NCBI RefSeq assembly: GCF_036327755.1
Contig: NZ_CP109596.1
Coordinates: 4,650,001 to 4,714,000 of the forward strand
DNA: 64,000 nt
Direction: 5' to 3'
From: Nocardia sp. NBC_01503
GTDB lineage: Bacteria; Actinomycetota; Actinomycetes; Mycobacteriales; Mycobacteriaceae
How positions within the stretch are numbered: position 1 is the first letter of the stretch; each line of letters opens with the position of its first letter. Under the pieces are notes generated by a model. It saw only the letters and a list, made by a program, of their open reading frames with translations, did not search any database and was not told the origin of the DNA. A program made the position numbers and the translations under genes. Of this stretch, positions 1 to 8,720 are shown piece after piece.

Positions 1-442
1 CGGCGGCCCAGTCGACGGAGTAGCGGTCCAGCATCGAACGGCCGAATTCGAAAGCGGTGTCCGAGGTTACGCCCGCGGAGAAGGCGCTCGCGCGGCCCGG
101 GGCCAGGAGCAGACCGAGGTATTTCTCGTGGGGCAGCCGCTCCAGGGTGTAGGCGATCCCCTCCACGACAGCCGTTGCCGGATCACGGATTTCGCTCAGA
201 TGTGCGGCCAGGACATCGAGGAAGTGGCCGGTCTGCGCGATCGAGGTCGCGGTCAAAAGCGCTTCCACACTGGGGAAGTAGCGGTAGACGGTCTGCCGGG
301 TGACCCCCAGATCGCGCGCGACCTCGGCGATGCCGAAGTCGCTGCCCGAGCGGTCGATCGCGCGGCGAGCGGCGGCCAGAATCCGGTCGACGGCTTCCTC
401 ATCGTCCGTGGGCGCGGCCCCCGACCAGCCATGCGTGCGCAC
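1..442 (-). CDS. TetR-family transcriptional regulator (C-terminus beyond window)
   Basis: The minus-strand frame reads as a TetR repressor: an N-terminal helix-turn-helix with EVARDLGVTRQTVYRYFPSVE near residues 40-60, followed by a helical ligand-binding region that runs off the left edge. The start is GTG at 442; an AAGGAG-like ribosome-binding site lies about 8 nt upstream, and an in-frame TGA at 455-457 closes the frame. It is divergent from the DDN-type gene at 530, and a 9-bp-arm palindrome sits between them, so it probably represses that gene and perhaps itself. The ligand is unknown. The TetR call is firm; the regulon is inference. Confidence 0.9.
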   Translation of the reverse strand, partial: MRTHGWSGAAPTDDEEAVDRILAAARRAIDRSGSDFGIAEVARDLGVTRQTVYRYFPSVEALLTATSIAQTGHFLDVLAAHLSEIRDPATAVVEGIAYTLERLPHEKYLGLLLAPGRASAFSAGVTSDTAFEFGRSMLDRYSVDWAA

Positions 443-494
443 CGAATCACTCCTTCACCTACAACGGTCGCCGCCGAGGTTACCTTTCACCCTT

Positions 495-524
495 GACCAT
501 ACACCTGTGCCTAGATGTATGGTC
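495..524. promoter_or_regulatory. Palindromic operator between divergent TetR and DDN-type genes
   Basis: GACCATACA (495-503) and TGTATGGTC (516-524) form a perfect inverted repeat with a 12-nt spacer. It lies only a few bases upstream of the ATG at 530, where a bound repressor would block initiation of the rightward gene. The position between a TetR gene and its divergent neighbour is the classic TetR operator layout. Binding by this TetR protein is inferred. Confidence 0.7.
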
Positions 525-529
525 TGACA

Positions 530-1024
530 ATGACGACCATCCCGCCGCGCCCCAAACAACTCGACTCACCCGTCCTGCCGAAAATCTTCAAATACGCTGG
601 CAGAGCCCAAGTCTGGGTCTACCGCCGCACCGGCGGCCGCATCGGCGGCAAATGGCGCATCGGCGCGGGTTTCCGCAAACCGGTACCCACCCTGCTGCTG
701 GAGCACCGCGGCCGGAAATCCGGCACCACCCACACCACCCCACTGCTCTACATCACCGACGGCGCCGACACCATAATCGTCGCCTCACAGGGCGGCCTCC
801 CCAAAAATCCCCAGTGGTACAACAACCTTCGTGCCAACCCCGACACCCGAATCCAAATCGGCCGCGACATCCGCGAAGTCCACGCGATCACCGCGGACCC
901 ACAACAACGCGCCCGCCTCTGGCCCCACCTAGTCGACGCCTACGCCGACTTCGACACCTACCAGGCGTGGGCCGACCGCGAAATCCCGGTCGTAATCCTG
1001 CGCCCGCGCAACTCCTCCAACTGA
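530..1024 (+). CDS. Deazaflavin (F420)-dependent nitroreductase family protein
   Basis: 164-aa protein of the DDN-like fold, the family of M. tuberculosis Ddn: small split-barrel enzymes using reduced F420. Typical signatures are PTLLLEHRGRKSGTTHTTPL (residues ~53-72), the IVASQGG segment and NPDTRIQIG. The ATG at 530 is preferred over the in-frame ATG at 515, because the latter lies inside the operator palindrome. Members reduce nitro or quinone compounds or act in redox stress; the substrate cannot be read from sequence. Probably controlled by the divergent TetR regulator. A second family member lies at 27561-27989. Confidence 0.85.
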   Translation: MTTIPPRPKQLDSPVLPKIFKYAGRAQVWVYRRTGGRIGGKWRIGAGFRKPVPTLLLEHRGRKSGTTHTTPLLYITDGADTIIVASQGGLPKNPQWYNNLRANPDTRIQIGRDIREVHAITADPQQRARLWPHLVDAYADFDTYQAWADREIPVVILRPRNSSN

Positions 1025-1134
1025 GCGCACATAACCCCCACCGGTGCTGATTCCGCGCATGCCGCTGTTTCGGTGACACCAGTTCGAGCGCCCGAACCGT
1101 CTGATCGGATCCGCTCCGCGAGTAGCGTGAATTC

Positions 1135-2259
1135 ATGGGCCCACGTATCGGCGAAGTCAGTGCGCGCGGACGGCTCGCGGAGCCCGCGGAAGGCATCAGC
1201 GAGGCGGAACTCGCGCTCGCGGCACGTAATCACGGGCTGCCCTTGGAGGCGTTGCGCTACGACGTGACCCCGCCGGGCCTGCACTACGTGCTCACGCACT
1301 ACGACATTCCGCTCACCGACGAGGCCGATTGGCAACTCGTCATCGACGGAGCGGTCCGTTCACCCCTGACCTTCGGAGTTCCGGAGCTGCGCGCCTTCGC
1401 CGCCGAAACCCATCGCGTCACCATGGAATGCGCGGGCAATGGTCGTGCCCGTCTGACACCCCGCCCCATCAGCCAACCGTGGCTGGTCGAGGCGGTCGGC
1501 ACCGCGGACTGGACCGGAGTCCCGCTGCGAGTGCTTCTGCGCGAAGCCGGTCTCACCCCCGAAGCAGTCGACATCGTCTTCACCGGAGCCGACCACGGCA
1601 TCGAACGCGGCATAGAACAGGACTACCAACGCAGCCTGCCCGCCGCCCTGGCGCTCGGCGACGATCCGCCGATCCTCGTGGCCTACGAAATGAACGGCCA
1701 CCCCCTCCCGCCTCAACACGGCTCCCCGATCCGCCTGATCGTCCCCGGGTGGTACGGCATGGCAAGCGTGAAATGGCTCCACACCATCACCGCAATCACC
1801 CTGCCCTTCAACGGTTTCCAACAGGATGTCGCCTACCGCCTCCGTCAAAATGCCACCGACCGAGGCACCCCCGTAACCCGCATCGCCCCGAGATCCCTAC
1901 TCCAACCCCCGGGCTTCCCCGACTTCATGAGCCGCGACCGGGTCGTACCTCCCGGCCCCGTCCGAATCGAAGGCCGCGCCTGGACCGGCAATCCCCCTCT
2001 CGCCCAAGTGGAATTCAGCCCGGACGGCGGCCTCACCTGGTCCGCTGCGGAACTCGCGGCCCCGGACCCCAACCACCCCTGGTCCTGGCGTCGCTGGCAC
2101 GCCACGTGGACCGCCACCCCGGGCACCCACACCCTGTGCAGCCGAGCCACCGACCACACCGGCGCATCCCAGCCGATCGAACAAGCTTGGAATCGTGGCG
2201 GATTCGCCAATAACGCCACCCAGCAGGTCATCGTGCACTGCGTCGAAGCCGATGAATAA
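1135..2259 (+). CDS. Sulfite oxidase-like molybdopterin enzyme
   Basis: 374-aa protein with the two-domain sulfite oxidase layout: a molybdopterin-binding domain (about residues 40-225) and a C-terminal Ig-like Mo-co dimerisation domain (about 265-370). The cysteine that ligates molybdenum in this family is visible in TMECAGNGR (Cys99), and GSPIRLIVPGWYGMASVKWL is the usual cofactor-binding stretch. No heme domain, signal peptide or Tat motif is seen, so it is probably cytoplasmic and passes electrons to a separate acceptor. The natural substrate, sulfite or another oxyanion, is not determined by sequence. It stands alone, co-oriented with its neighbours. Confidence 0.88.
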   Translation: MGPRIGEVSARGRLAEPAEGISEAELALAARNHGLPLEALRYDVTPPGLHYVLTHYDIPLTDEADWQLVIDGAVRSPLTFGVPELRAFAAETHRVTMECAGNGRARLTPRPISQPWLVEAVGTADWTGVPLRVLLREAGLTPEAVDIVFTGADHGIERGIEQDYQRSLPAALALGDDPPILVAYEMNGHPLPPQHGSPIRLIVPGWYGMASVKWLHTITAITLPFNGFQQDVAYRLRQNATDRGTPVTRIAPRSLLQPPGFPDFMSRDRVVPPGPVRIEGRAWTGNPPLAQVEFSPDGGLTWSAAELAAPDPNHPWSWRRWHATWTATPGTHTLCSRATDHTGASQPIEQAWNRGGFANNATQQVIVHCVEADE

Positions 2260-2387
2260 GCGGCTGTAGTTCGCGCGGGGATTGTCGGACGCCGGGCTGG
2301 GTCCGGTCTCGATGGACAGTGGACCATGTCCGTTTCTGATCTTGTAAGGTGATCAATCGAGGCATACACCTACTCGGGGGAATCATC

Positions 2388-3596
2388 TTGGAACACAAGG
2401 GTTTACGGCGGCACATCCTGGCCATCGCGGCAGTCTCGATGGTCGCCACCGCTGTTGCGGGCGTCGCGGACGCCAGCCCCGACGCACCGGCGGATCCGGC
2501 AGTCTCGATCAATCTGCCCGCACCGACCGGGCCAGATCCGGTTGGACTCACCGAAGTGCATCTCATCGATGCCAGTCGCCCAGATCCCTGGGATCCCAGC
2601 CACCGCCGCGAACTGATGGTGCAGATCTGGTACCCGGCCGATGACGCCGGGACCGCGCCCACGGCGCCGTGGATGTTGCCGGGCACCCGAGAAGAACTCG
2701 GCCTATTGCTCACCCAGAGTGGTGTCGCTCCCGGCAGTTGGGCGCTCGCGCCCAGCCACAGCCGCGGCGACGCGCAGGCTCGAACCGGCAGCGGGCGGTT
2801 CCCGATCCTGCTGAATTCGCCGGGACTGGACGACACCACCGGGTTGAACACCGCCCAAGCCGAGGACCTCGCCAGCCACGGTTACATCGTGGTCGCGATC
2901 AACCACACGCACGAGTCATTCGCCGTGCAATTCCCCGACGGGCGCACCGAACGCAGTGCGGTGCCATTGGATTCGCCGATGAACGTCCTATCCGACCAGT
3001 TGCTCCCCACTCGAGTGGCCGATGCGCGATTCGTTCTGGACCAGCTCACCGCCGCGGCCAGCCATTCGGATACGAGTCCCGCGCTACCGCAACACCTCGC
3101 CGACGATCTGGACCTGACGAAGGTCGGCATGTTCGGCCATTCGCTCGGCGGGACGACCACCGCGCAAACCATGCACGACGACTCGCGGATCGCCGCCGGG
3201 GTGAATCTGGACGGGCCGATCCTCGGCTCCGTCGCCACCGACGGTCTCGATCGCCCACTGCTGATGTTCGCCTCCGACACCTCGCCCTGGTTCGGAAACC
3301 CAGGCTGGGAACCGAATTGGGCAACCAACACCGGAGTGAAGCTGCCCCTGCGCATCGCGGGCACCCGCCACATGTCCTTCACCGACGCCCAGGTGATCGT
3401 GGCCCAGCTGGTCGCAGCGGGCCTGGTGAGCACAGACCTGAGCAACCAAACGGTCGGCCCGATCGACGCAACCCGCTCGGTCGACCTCCAGCGCTCGTAC
3501 CTACTGGCCTACTTCGACGCCGTCTTCGGCCGCAGCGATATGAATCCGATGGAGACCATCAAACGACTCGCACAGCCCGAGATGCTTCCGCATTAG
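2388..3596 (+). CDS. Secreted alpha/beta-hydrolase, PAF-acetylhydrolase/lipase type
   Basis: 402 aa from a TTG start at 2388, chosen because GGGGGA lies 8 nt upstream and the product then begins with a clean signal peptide (positive MEHKGLRRH, hydrophobic core, AVAGVADA cleavage region). The mature part contains the nucleophile elbow GMFGHSLGG (Ser near residue 252), preceded by a long strand-helix region ending in HESFAVQFPDG, as in PAF-acetylhydrolase-like lipases. The acid and His are probably in the LLMFASDTS and TRHMSFTD segments. Likely an exported lipid or ester hydrolase. The substrate is unknown; a polyester depolymerase is an alternative. Confidence 0.82.
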   Translation: MEHKGLRRHILAIAAVSMVATAVAGVADASPDAPADPAVSINLPAPTGPDPVGLTEVHLIDASRPDPWDPSHRRELMVQIWYPADDAGTAPTAPWMLPGTREELGLLLTQSGVAPGSWALAPSHSRGDAQARTGSGRFPILLNSPGLDDTTGLNTAQAEDLASHGYIVVAINHTHESFAVQFPDGRTERSAVPLDSPMNVLSDQLLPTRVADARFVLDQLTAAASHSDTSPALPQHLADDLDLTKVGMFGHSLGGTTTAQTMHDDSRIAAGVNLDGPILGSVATDGLDRPLLMFASDTSPWFGNPGWEPNWATNTGVKLPLRIAGTRHMSFTDAQVIVAQLVAAGLVSTDLSNQTVGPIDATRSVDLQRSYLLAYFDAVFGRSDMNPMETIKRLAQPEMLPH

Positions 3597-3635
3597 GCGT
3601 GTTTCGAGGCGGGCGATGGGGTGATGGCGGGAGCG

Positions 3636-3896
3636 TCAACCCTCGTCCGGACGGCGAGGGCCAAAGCGGGTGGCAGACGCTTCTCGTTCAGGCCGGTCGG
3701 TTGAATCGCCGTCCATGACAACGGCGGGGAAGGCATCCCAGTCACTCGGTGCGAGGACCAGCGCCGGGCCGGTCGGGTTCTTGGAATCCCGCACACCAAC
3801 CTCGCCGCCCGCGAGCCAAGCAACCTCCACGCACTCCGAAGTCCCCTGGCTGTAGCTGCTTTTGAACCAAGTGGCTCCGGCAAGATCCTTATTAAC
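3636..3896 (-). pseudogene. DUF397 protein, start codon lost
   Basis: The frame encodes a clear DUF397 domain (ATWFKSSYSQGTSECVEVAW, then VRDSKNP and the WDAFPAVV tail). In actinomycetes these small proteins usually follow an XRE-DUF5753 regulator. At the expected start, the right distance after AAGGAG, the codon is GTT (3896-3894) rather than GTG or ATG, and no other start is available upstream. I read this as start-codon loss, consistent with the broken partner gene just upstream. Internal initiation at a later GTG would give only a fragment. Confidence 0.6.
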
Positions 3897-4000
3897 GGCT
3901 GATACTCCTTCGCGATCGTTCGCAGCAGCGCCCGGCTGTCCACCGGGCTCAGCGCAACGTCGTGCAATTCGGAATGCTGACGCGGTTCGGCGGCCAGGAT
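3890..4000 (-). pseudogene. Remnant of an XRE/DUF5753 regulator C-terminus
   Basis: The frame immediately upstream of the DUF397 gene reads LHDVALSPVDSRALLRTIAK, which resembles the last helix of DUF5753-type XRE regulators, the usual partners of DUF397 proteins. It is preceded by an in-frame TGA at 4001-4003, and the rest of the regulator is missing; an AbiEi-like fragment begins instead. Only about 35 codons survive. The assignment rests on a short segment plus the conserved gene pair. Confidence 0.45.
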
Positions 4001-4048
4001 TCAGATCGACTCCTCTTCAACAGTGCTGAAGGCGGTGTGCGCGGCCAA

Positions 4049-4606
4049 CTAGCGATCGGCAACCGTCCCATCGGAATTCAGCTTCGGTGCGATGGTGCGT
4101 ACCAGCAGATTGCGAACCTGCTCGACGATCTCAGGCCACTCCGGTGAGGCAGTCAAGGCTTGGATCACCACTGCATTCTGGTCGACATCGGTGCTGAGCG
4201 TTGCCAAATCGATCGCCGAGGTGGGTGCGCCCGCTTCGTGGATGAAGGTGCGCACAAGAGCGGTCCCGTCGCCGGCCGGTCCGCCATACCGAATGGCGTA
4301 GGGCCTCAAGGAGTGCGATAGCTCCGCTGCGTTTGTGTCACCGGTGAGAATGGCATCGCGCACGATGCTCGCCAGATACCCGCCGTCGGTCTGGTCGGCG
4401 GCCAGGTCGGTCACCGTGCGTAACGGTCGAGTAGCGGGGAGTCCGTCCACGCGGTGCCAGTCGCGGCGGTCGAGGTCGGCGACGCGGAAGGCCACGTCGG
4501 GGCTGCGGGTATGGCGGCGGCGCGGGACGGTGAACGTATGGGTGTCGGCGTCGAGGTCGCCGAGATTTTGAATAGCCGCCGCTGAACGATGTGAAACCAC
4601 GCCCAC
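4049..4606 (-). pseudogene. AbiEi-like antitoxin, N-terminally truncated
   Basis: 185 codons from a GTG at 4606. The beginning (GVVSHRSAAAIQNLGDLDAD, then TFTVPRR, DWHRVDGLPATRPLRTVTDL) is typical of the central part of type IV AbiEi-family antitoxins and related type IV TA regulators. These normally carry about 60-80 more residues with a winged helix in front; here that part has been replaced by an unrelated HTH fragment in another frame. No AbiEii nucleotidyltransferase toxin is found nearby. Probably a decayed gene, though the C-terminal domain could still be translated. Confidence 0.6.
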
Positions 4607-4804
4607 CGTGCCAGCGTGCCAGCCATGTGTCCAGCTGTGCGAGGTCGTATTCGCGGTGGCGCCCGCCGCTGCCTGTGCCCGCGAGGCGCTCGCGGTACTG
4701 GGCGTGCGGCGGGAAGTCCTCTTGGTAGGCCCATTCGGTGCGGATGGTGTTCAGGCTCAACTCATGCCGTTGCGCCATTCCTCGCGGGTCACCCACTGTG
4801 CCAT
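4607..4804 (-). pseudogene. Small HTH DNA-binding protein, frameshifted
   Basis: From ATG 4804 the frame gives MAQWVTREEWRNGMS and stops at a TGA near 4760. In the next frame the sense continues at once with LSLNTIRTEWAYQEDFPPH and GGRHREYDLAQLDTWLARW, an excisionase/MerR-like HTH. The two halves make one continuous small DNA-binding protein after a single-base correction, so a frameshift has broken it. The 3' part then runs into the AbiEi-like fragment. Such small HTH proteins are common in actinobacterial mobile elements. Confidence 0.55.
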
Positions 4805-4913
4805 TGCCTCATTGTGGTCGGCGGGCTGCCGCGGTGGCGCGTCGGCGGGCGCGACCGATCGGAACATGCTGGCGCTCGTCGGGATTCGCGCGTCTGCGCT
4901 CCAGTGGAGTGCC

Positions 4914-5432
4914 CTAATCCTCGTGGTAGTCACTTTCTTCGCGCCCGTCTCGGGTTGTGATGGTGACGAGCGGTCGTTCGCCTGGCTGTGCGCGGACCAA
5001 CGCCAGTACCAGGCCGTTGTCACCGATCTGCGGATGACAGGATTCGAGCGTCGTCAATACGCGCACCGAGACCGCATCCAATGCTGCCGTTCCGCCGACC
5101 GCGTGCCACATGAAGTCGTTGTCGACGCTGGATCGGATATCGCCCGACTGTTGCGCTAACGGCATGGTGGGAAAGTTGGTTTCCAGTCGCCCTTGGGTTG
5201 GGATCACTCCGCCGATGATCACACCCGGTTTGAGCCATCGATCACCCTCGCGCAAAATGACGACGATGTACTGCCATTGGTCGGTGTGAACGACCACCGC
5301 CACCGCACCGTCTTCCTCGCGGATGACAGATCCCACCACCCGGGCGCTCCCCTCATTCTCCGGCATGACGGAGAGCGCGATCGCGATGGCCGGATGCATC
5401 CCACGGCTACTTTCATCCATGGGGGTTAGCAT
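4914..5432 (-). CDS. Hypothetical protein, 172 aa
   Basis: I do not recognise this protein. It has no signal peptide or membrane segment. Regularly alternating hydrophobic residues (AVAVVVHTDQWQYIVVILREG) suggest a beta-rich soluble fold, and the C-terminus is acidic. The ATG at 5432 is used; ATG at 5420 is an alternative. It lies in a stretch where neighbouring genes are broken, but its own frame is open and the composition looks coding. Confidence 0.5.
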   Translation of the reverse strand: MLTPMDESSRGMHPAIAIALSVMPENEGSARVVGSVIREEDGAVAVVVHTDQWQYIVVILREGDRWLKPGVIIGGVIPTQGRLETNFPTMPLAQQSGDIRSSVDNDFMWHAVGGTAALDAVSVRVLTTLESCHPQIGDNGLVLALVRAQPGERPLVTITTRDGREESDYHED

Positions 5433-5509
5433 CGCAAACCGATGGTCCCGATAGGAGGACTACGCCGAAGTCTGCCGATGGTTTCAATGTCTCGGTCAGT
5501 CGTCGTCGA

Positions 5510-5962
5510 TCAACACTGTATCGGGAGAGAGTTGCTTGGAGTTATCGGCCGGATGTCTGAGCCTCTCCCTCCGATGGCACCGAGGATGACTTCGGTGTAG
5601 AAGAATGCAAGTTGCGGGTTGGTCAACGAGCAGGAAGCGGTGTACCACACCTCGGCGTGATTGTTGGCGTCCAGAGTGACCACCTCGTTCGGCTGTGAGG
5701 AATGGGTGGTGACTTTTCCATCTTGCAATTTCTTCAATTAGGTGTTGGCGGACAGTATTTCTGGCCGACCGGTGCAGTCGACCGTGAAGCCGTACTGTAT
5801 GTGAGCTGTGTCGATGGATCTCGGCATTGTTGCAACGCCGCGGCAAACGATCTCACGCAATTCGATGGCATTCGCTGGCACGGTTATTGTTGCTGCTGCT
5901 GCTATTGCGGTCAGAGACGTCCCGACAGGAACTATGACACGACGTAAGAGGTTGGTGCTCAT
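5510..5962 (-). pseudogene. Secreted small protein with in-frame stop
   Basis: From ATG 5962 (GGGGA 5 nt upstream) the frame encodes a signal peptide (MSTNLLRRVIVP, hydrophobic core, ANA) and then a mature part with paired cysteines. An in-frame TAA at 5738-5740 interrupts it, and the same frame continues past the stop with LKKLQDGKVTTHSSQPNEVV to 5510, again coding-like and Cys-containing. A single CAA-to-TAA change would explain this. The intact protein would be about 150 aa. A functional short form of 74 aa cannot be excluded. Confidence 0.6.
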
Positions 5963-6251
5963 GAATTTCCCCATTTGAACTATGCTGGGCGGGGTAAATT
6001 GCCCACTTCTACGGTATCTCAATAGGTTCGTCAATCTGATCGATGACGTCAAAATGTTATCGGTAATCCCGGGCGTCACCCGAATTGCTGGGTCCATTTT
6101 ATAAGTTGCCGGAAAGTGCAGCCTTCATATTTTTAGACCCGATATTCTGTTCTCAGAATCACCGATTGCCTGATCTCAGACGGTTCGCGAGCCTTTCATA
6201 TTTGAACTGAAAACGCGACTCAACCGCCTGCGTGGGGAGCGCAGGTACTAA

Positions 6252-7926
6252 CCTCGATCTTTCGTGTGGCTGATGTGCCGGCCTGATCGGTTTCGGATTG
6301 GTGTTTCGATTGTAGTTTCCGGTTGTGGGGCAGGGCGGCTGGCCCGCGCAGCGGGCTGGCTGTCGGGCTCCACGGGCCCGGAGACTGGTCCTTTCAGGGT
6401 TGATGGTGTGGGTCGATGCTGTTCAGGTGGCTGCGAGGCGGTCGTGGGCGGTGGTGAGCAGGGACGTCCGGGGTGCGTGTCGGGCCAGATGTAACCGTGT
6501 TCGTCGGGCGTGACGGGCGAGGCGCCCGGCCGTGGAGAACAGCCGTAGCCGAAGGGTTTTCGGCTCCCAGCGGCGTGCGGGATGCTCGTGCAGTGCCAGC
6601 AGTTGCAGCCAGGCGGTCAGATCCAGGGCGAGTTCGACGATGGCGCACCAGATCCGGTTGGCGGCGAAGTCGTGGAACGGAAGGTTGCGCAGCCCAGTGT
6701 CTTTCGCGTTTCTGATGCGGTCCTCGCAGCGGGCGCGGCGGCGGTGGCGCAATTCGAGGTCCGGGAGCTGGCCGCGGGTGGTGTTGGTGGCGAAGGCGGT
6801 CAACCGCAGCCCGTCGAGGTCGGTGAACCGCAGTTGCGCACCCGGGTGCGGTTTTTCCTTGCGGACGATCACCCGCATGCCCGGTGGCCACCCGGACAAC
6901 CCGATGATCCCGGTGATCTCGGCGACCCACGCCCCGGGCCGCACCTGTCCCTCGGCGTCGTAGGCCGGGGTCCACGCGGAGTTCGGGAGGTAGGCGTCCA
7001 TGGCGGCGACGACCGATTCGGTGGGACCGAATCCGACCGAGTACTGCAACCGCCGCGCATGGCAGTAGGCCACGAATTCATGGGTGCCGCCACCGGCATC
7101 GGTGCGCACCAACACTTTCCGGCCCACTCGATATCCCGGGGCCCACGGCAACTGGCCCAGCGCTGCGGCCAGGACCTTCTTGTGATCGGCGGCGGTGTTC
7201 GCCCCGGCGTTACCGGGCCGCAGCAGCATCGCGGCGGGCTCACCGGTGCCGTCGGAACCGTGGTCGATGAACGCGCACAGCGGGTGAAAACCGTAGCCCC
7301 GCTTGAATGTTGGGGCGGCGTGTTCTTTGTCGCTGTGCGCGGTCACCAGCGTGGCATCGAGGTCGATGACCAGTGGATGATCAGCGTCGATGTCGTGGTC
7401 GGGGGCGCGCTCACCGGCCAGCGACCACGCGGTGGCCCGGGCTCGGGCGCGCGCGGAATCGATGGCGGACAACGCTTTCGGTGCATCCCCGGCCAATAGG
7501 GTGATCAACCGCGACACCGTCGGTCCCGAGGCGACCGGCCCGAACACCCCGGGCTCGGCGCGCAGTATCGAAAGATCCGCGACGCAGTCACCACCGATCG
7601 CCACCGCGACCGCCAGGTCGAGGAGGATCTTTCCGGGGTCATGGGTGGCCATCGACTTGCGCCACGGCGCGAACGCCGCTGATATTTCGCTGGTCAAACC
7701 CAGTTTCTCCGCGGTCCTGAGCAATAGGACCGCCCCGGCCTGGGTCACGATGCCCGATCCTTGGGCGTCGGTGCGCAACCGTGGATACGGCGAGATAGAC
7801 TGCTTCACCAGAAAGGTGCTCCAAAACCTCGATCAATTCTTCCTTCGCAAGATGAATTATCGCGGGTCAGAGCACCTTTCGCCATTCCTGGGGGACCTCA
7901 CCAGCAATTAGCGTGATCGGCCGAGG
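6252..7926 (-). mobile_element. IS1380-family insertion sequence, left copy
   Basis: 1,675 bp, matching base for base, apart from a few substitutions, the inverted copy at 30133-31807. Comparing the copies fixes the ends: both begin with CCTCG (CCTCGATCTTTCGTGTGG at one end, CCTCGGCCGATCACGCTA at the other). The flanks are CTAA on the left and CTAG on the right, so a perfect 4-bp target duplication is not present here, unlike the right copy. It is inserted at the very 3' end of the SprT-like gene, whose last codons and stop lie inside the element. It carries one transposase gene. Confidence 0.93.
6423..7808 (-). CDS. IS1380-family DDE transposase (left copy)
   Basis: 461 aa from GTG 7808. 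It shows the IS1380 pattern: an N-terminal region beginning MKQSISPYPRLRTDAQG; a DDE catalytic core with LVIDLDATLVTAHSDKE (first Asp), KVLVRTDAGGGTHEFV (second Asp) and RCEDRIRNAKDTGLRNLP (Glu); and a C-terminal TAGRLARHARR tail. It differs from the right copy at about four residues. It is complete, so it should be able to act on both copies. An inverted repeat (GAGCACCTTT arms) spans its ribosome-binding region, as in other elements that suppress read-through translation. Confidence 0.95.
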   Translation of the reverse strand: MKQSISPYPRLRTDAQGSGIVTQAGAVLLLRTAEKLGLTSEISAAFAPWRKSMATHDPGKILLDLAVAVAIGGDCVADLSILRAEPGVFGPVASGPTVSRLITLLAGDAPKALSAIDSARARARATAWSLAGERAPDHDIDADHPLVIDLDATLVTAHSDKEHAAPTFKRGYGFHPLCAFIDHGSDGTGEPAAMLLRPGNAGANTAADHKKVLAAALGQLPWAPGYRVGRKVLVRTDAGGGTHEFVAYCHARRLQYSVGFGPTESVVAAMDAYLPNSAWTPAYDAEGQVRPGAWVAEITGIIGLSGWPPGMRVIVRKEKPHPGAQLRFTDLDGLRLTAFATNTTRGQLPDLELRHRRRARCEDRIRNAKDTGLRNLPFHDFAANRIWCAIVELALDLTAWLQLLALHEHPARRWEPKTLRLRLFSTAGRLARHARRTRLHLARHAPRTSLLTTAHDRLAAT

Positions 7927-8567
7927 CTAGGTTCGCCGTCGACATCGAACGCCCCGCCGCAGTTGCCACAGTAGATCGGCCCGGCTTCGAACACACTGCG
8001 GGAGACACGAATCTTTCGACCGCACTCGCACACGGCGGACATCCCGTTGTTACTGGACTTGCGTCCCCCGCGCCGGTCGGGTTCTCGCCGCCGGTATGCC
8101 ACGAGGGCGAAGGTCAACTCGTCCAGCTCCTCCTGGTACAGCTCTCCGGTCCGATCCGGCAGCGTGGTGACTGACCATCCGATTTTCGGGTGATTGGCGA
8201 TGGCGAGCCCGAGCTCCTCGCCAAGGGTTCGGAATCGCTCGTTGTGCCACCTGCCCTGGCGGCTGGTGTCCTTGATCCCTCGCGTCGCTGCCACACCGTG
8301 AGCGGCCTCGTGAAGCAGTGTCCCGAGCACGTCAGCTGCGCCGCGTTGCAGTCCTTCGCCACCCACGAACAGTTCGTGGAGTTCGTACTCGCCGCGCACC
8401 CACCGGTTCTGCGCGAAGTGCCCGAGCGTGAGTTCACTACTGCCGGTCGATCCGGCCCCGACGGTAAGCACCACCTCGGGCACATCGGGATGACGGAATC
8501 GGATTGCCGCCCAAGCTTTCTCCAGCGCGGTGACGAGTAGTCCGGTGATGGTGTCGGAGTCGGTCAT
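7908..8567 (-). CDS. SprT-like zinc metalloprotease with C-terminal zinc ribbon
   Basis: 219 aa. The zinc-binding HEAAH motif is in GTLLHEAAHGVAATRGIKD (about residues 80-100), with a third ligand probably in WHNERF. The C-terminus holds a two-CxxC zinc ribbon (CECGRK and YCGNCGG). This arrangement matches SprT/Spartan-like proteases, whose eukaryotic relatives cut DNA-protein crosslinks; bacterial copies are frequent on actinobacterial plasmids and integrative elements. The last five residues and the TAA stop are supplied by the end of the IS1380 copy, so the original C-terminus has been altered. A palindrome lies just upstream of its start. Confidence 0.8.
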   Translation of the reverse strand: MTDSDTITGLLVTALEKAWAAIRFRHPDVPEVVLTVGAGSTGSSELTLGHFAQNRWVRGEYELHELFVGGEGLQRGAADVLGTLLHEAAHGVAATRGIKDTSRQGRWHNERFRTLGEELGLAIANHPKIGWSVTTLPDRTGELYQEELDELTFALVAYRRREPDRRGGRKSSNNGMSAVCECGRKIRVSRSVFEAGPIYCGNCGGAFDVDGEPSLGRSR

Positions 8568-8592
8568 GATCCCCGGGTCCTTCCAAGATGCT

Positions 8593-8610
8593 TTGACACG
8601 TACGTGTCAA
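8593..8610. promoter_or_regulatory. 18-bp perfect palindrome upstream of the SprT-like gene
   Basis: TTGACACGTACGTGTCAA reads the same on both strands and ends 26 bp upstream of the SprT-like start codon at 8567. Its ends also resemble a -35 box. A dimeric repressor such as a GntR/Kor-type element regulator would fit, but no matching regulator gene is adjacent. Confidence 0.6.
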
Positions 8611-8720
8611 CGGGTGGAGTCCCGACCGAGCGTGGATTCCCTGGGCGCGCGCCGCGCTCTGTCGGGGCAGGCCCTGCGCCTGCCCTCACCGCCTGCCGGG
8701 GGCGTCGCAGAGGCTCCGGG

